Shown here: positions 44,462 through 46,919 of the stretch, one piece after another | How positions within the stretch are numbered: the first letter of the stretch is position 1 | How the letters are laid out: each line of letters begins with the position of its first letter | Assembly: GCA_015712185.1 (NCBI GenBank) | Contig: JADDYF010000459.1 | Location: 1 to 46,919, forward strand | DNA: 46,919 bases | Reading direction: 5' to 3' | Source: Bacteroidales bacterium | GTDB taxonomy: Bacteria; Bacteroidota; Bacteroidia; Bacteroidales; VadinHA17 | Notes under the pieces: generated by a model | Seen by the model: the letters and a program-made list of their open reading frames with translations, nothing else | What the model was told of the DNA's origin: nothing | The model's database searches: none | Made by a program: the position numbers and the translations under genes

Positions 44462-46679
44462 ATAAAAGATAGTCAAGAAGAATCGGGAGATCATCAGCAT
44501 TGACTCCCAGTGAAACCAGCATTTGCCGGTCATCGGTAAAGATGGTCATGAACTTTTCCCTGGATATTTCACCACTTATTATACTTTGCCTGTAAAGATC
44601 AATTGCATCTTTCTTTCTGCCTTTACACAGAGCAAGGTGACCCATGTTGATCAGGTCGTGAGCATTGAGCTTACCAGCCGAGAGCCGTTCATAATATTTT
44701 TCAGAATCGTCAAATCTGCCGAGGGCAAAATAACAGAATGCAATAGGCCGCAGTATCCTAAGGTTACCAGGTTCTTTATATTCAACAATGAAATAGTGCT
44801 TCAATGCATTTTCATACTCCCTGAGATCGAGGTAACAATGAGCTGTCATTATAGCTGTGTGAATATTTTCAGGCTCCATCTCACCAGCCTCGATGTAATA
44901 ATCGAGAGCTTCGTTTGTCCTTCCCAGCCGGCGCAGGCAGAATCCTATCTTTTTTATAGTCCACACCTTTCTGTCGATCATCTCAGCCCGCATATAATAT
45001 TTAAGCGCTGATTCATAATCACCAGTCTCCTGGCAGCAGTAACCTGTCTTTTCATACAACAATGCATCATCGGGCTTTTCTTTTGCCTGCTTCAGGTAAA
45101 GGGCAAGAGCATCGTCATAAAAGTCCTTGCTGAAGAAATAGTCTGCAAGTCCGGCTTCTGCTTCCTGTGCATTGCATGTTATCCTGAAGAATTCAGAATT
45201 ATAAATATCAAGTTTACCGGTGAAAATATCCTCAAATTCTTTTTTGTACGGTGAAAGCTTGAAGAACCTGTAAAAATCCTGAAGATATTGAGTGACATTT
45301 ATTCTGAATTTCCTGGTGGGATCCGTTATAGATTCATCATCCTCAAGCTGTTGCAGTCCCTCGATTTCCATGCGGAACACTTTCAGCATCATATTTTTCT
45401 GCGATGACGGAAGATACTTCAGGTTAAGAACAAGCGAATATTTATCGGAGTTACAGATAAAAGGTGTTTTATATAAAGCTTCTGCAAGCTCATTGGTTCC
45501 CGGCCCGAGCACATCATCCCTGAAAATCTCGTCCACAACCTCATGATCGGGATAAAACGGGACAAACCAGTTCTGGAAGTCCTTGAAAAAGTCAAAATGC
45601 TTAAGGTTGGCAAAAGCAGACATATACACATCGGCTCCCTCCATCTGCAGCTTTGTCAGTTCCTCCATGGTCTTGAATATTTCATCCGAGCCGGTTATCA
45701 TTTCCGACCAGTCAGGATTCTTCTCTTCATTTTTATCCTTGGGGAGGATGTTATCCAGGTCGAGTTTCTCCTCAATTCTCGGCCTGAGCTTTGCTACCTG
45801 CGGCAGGATCTCATCATGCAGCTTCCTGCTCAGCTTCTCTGTCTCGCGCGATCTGATTGTCTGCAATACAATTATTCTGCAATGTTCTCTGAACAGGGTG
45901 GCTGCACTCATCTCCCTGATCCTTGAGGTGATCTGCGGATAGAGAAGCACTCTTCCGTTATAATAATGCAGGTTCAGGATCAGTCCGGCTAGAGCCCGTT
46001 CCATCACCTGGTCCTGTCCCGATTGATATATATCTGTGAGAAACAGGAGTTTTTCAGTCTGCCAGGTCCTTAATGCACTCAGAGTAATAGCCGTTGTAAA
46101 CAGGCTGGTTTCGTACCACCTGAATTTTCCGGAGTTCAGAATAATTGAAATGAGACTTCCTTCAGCTTCGCCATAATAGTCGGTCAGCCAAAGATGGTTA
46201 AAGATGTTCTTTATGAGCCGTTTGTGCTTCCTGGCTATTGCTGATTCAGGATTAGGGATCAGCTCCTGGCTCAGTTTAAGCCATTCGTCGAGTTCTGATT
46301 TGAACATCAGGTCATCCACTGTCTCAACGATCGTCTTGCCTGTCAGCTTCTGTTCTTTTTCCGTCTGTTGTTTTACCCAGTAGGTGTTCCATCCCGAGAA
46401 ATGTGACAATATGTCCTGTCTTACGCGGTCCGAAAGTCCGAGGATTGACTGGATCAGCTTCAGATAGACCTTTTCGCGTTCAGGATCTTTTACACCTTCT
46501 ATTGTATATGTGAGCATATTCCGGTAAGTCATAACAATATCCTCATACTCATCACGTAAATCGCCTGATGTGGCGCCGGTAATCATATCGGCAAGGATAT
46601 CAAGACTTTGCTTTATTCTTTTTTCCGAAATAAGTGAGCAAAGCTGTTTATGCTGCTGTATGATCTTTTTTATATCCAT
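44448..46679 (-). CDS. Large TPR-repeat protein
   Basis: TPR-like repeats (YEKTGYCCQETGDYESALKYYMRAEMID; IGFCLRRLGRTNEALDYYIEAGEMEPEN; IAFCYFALGRFDDSEKYYERL). Start MDIKKI at 46679 chosen from ORF 44448..46718. Confidence 0.85.
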   Translation of the reverse strand: MDIKKIIQQHKQLCSLISEKRIKQSLDILADMITGATSGDLRDEYEDIVMTYRNMLTYTIEGVKDPEREKVYLKLIQSILGLSDRVRQDILSHFSGWNTYWVKQQTEKEQKLTGKTIVETVDDLMFKSELDEWLKLSQELIPNPESAIARKHKRLIKNIFNHLWLTDYYGEAEGSLISIILNSGKFRWYETSLFTTAITLSALRTWQTEKLLFLTDIYQSGQDQVMERALAGLILNLHYYNGRVLLYPQITSRIREMSAATLFREHCRIIVLQTIRSRETEKLSRKLHDEILPQVAKLRPRIEEKLDLDNILPKDKNEEKNPDWSEMITGSDEIFKTMEELTKLQMEGADVYMSAFANLKHFDFFKDFQNWFVPFYPDHEVVDEIFRDDVLGPGTNELAEALYKTPFICNSDKYSLVLNLKYLPSSQKNMMLKVFRMEIEGLQQLEDDESITDPTRKFRINVTQYLQDFYRFFKLSPYKKEFEDIFTGKLDIYNSEFFRITCNAQEAEAGLADYFFSKDFYDDALALYLKQAKEKPDDALLYEKTGYCCQETGDYESALKYYMRAEMIDRKVWTIKKIGFCLRRLGRTNEALDYYIEAGEMEPENIHTAIMTAHCYLDLREYENALKHYFIVEYKEPGNLRILRPIAFCYFALGRFDDSEKYYERLSAGKLNAHDLINMGHLALCKGRKKDAIDLYRQSIISGEISREKFMTIFTDDRQMLVSLGVNADDLPILLDYLLFIIG

Positions 46680-46802
46680 TATTCCTCCTGTAACCTGGTC
46701 CATGTGACAAAATAACACTGAACTTTTGAGTAAAACATATATGCAACAATCAGGCCGGAACGATAAAAAGCACTTTAAATATAGAGAATCTGAAACATTA
46801 TA

Positions 46803-46810
46803 TACTTTTG
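46803..46810 (+). promoter_or_regulatory. -7 element TACTTTTG upstream of the YgiQ-like gene
   Basis: TACTTTTG 22 bp before the TTG at 46833. Confidence 0.45.
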
Positions 46811-46832
46811 GAGGTTATCAGATATTTTTAGC

Positions 46833-46919
46833 TTGGAATCCGGTTACAGTATAACCAAATGGCTCCCAACAAGCAGGAAAGAGCTTGAGAAGCATAAGCT
46901 TGATGAACTGGATGTTATC
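46833..46919 (+). CDS. 5' end of a YgiQ-family radical SAM protein (truncated by window)
   Basis: TTG start; LESGYSITKWLPTSRKELEKHKLDELDVI matches the conserved YgiQ N-terminus; no in-frame ATG between the stop at 46791 and the motif. Confidence 0.65.
   Translation, partial: MESGYSITKWLPTSRKELEKHKLDELDVI

Overview
The window is a Bacteroidetes (probably Bacteroidales-type) chromosomal segment. It is mostly housekeeping genes: trxB, bamD-rpoZ-coaBC-DUF4835-recN, fabI, hutI-ftcD, ftsK-lolA, argF, nusB-yajC-ybbR-coaE, speB, mazG, phoH, purC, an ECF sigma factor, and the start of a YgiQ-type radical SAM gene. Two SusC/SusD pairs (13.8-18.4 kb and 20.0-24.4 kb) form the main accessory block. No rRNA, tRNA, CRISPR array or transposase gene was recognised. 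The most unusual structure is at 18498-19048. There a small S23/IVP-like four-helix-bundle ORF sits tightly between two short tandem arrays of an 8-bp unit (GTCTNAKG). The arrays are inverted relative to each other, so the locus could fold as one long stem with the ORF in the loop. This is the architecture of 23S rRNA intervening sequences, but here it lies between protein genes. Other points of interest: an A12 tract at the CoaC/CoaB junction of coaBC where any single-base slip truncates to a CoaC-only protein; a 4-copy in-frame 12-bp repeat in hutI; a dispersed palindromic TTTAACCAC...CAAAGG repeat family, one copy inside a 14-bp-TIR MITE-like element; dispersed heptad arrays at gene ends; and a PgpH-like HD protein apparently lacking its extracellular domain. 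All calls come from reading the sequence and ORF track; no database search was run.
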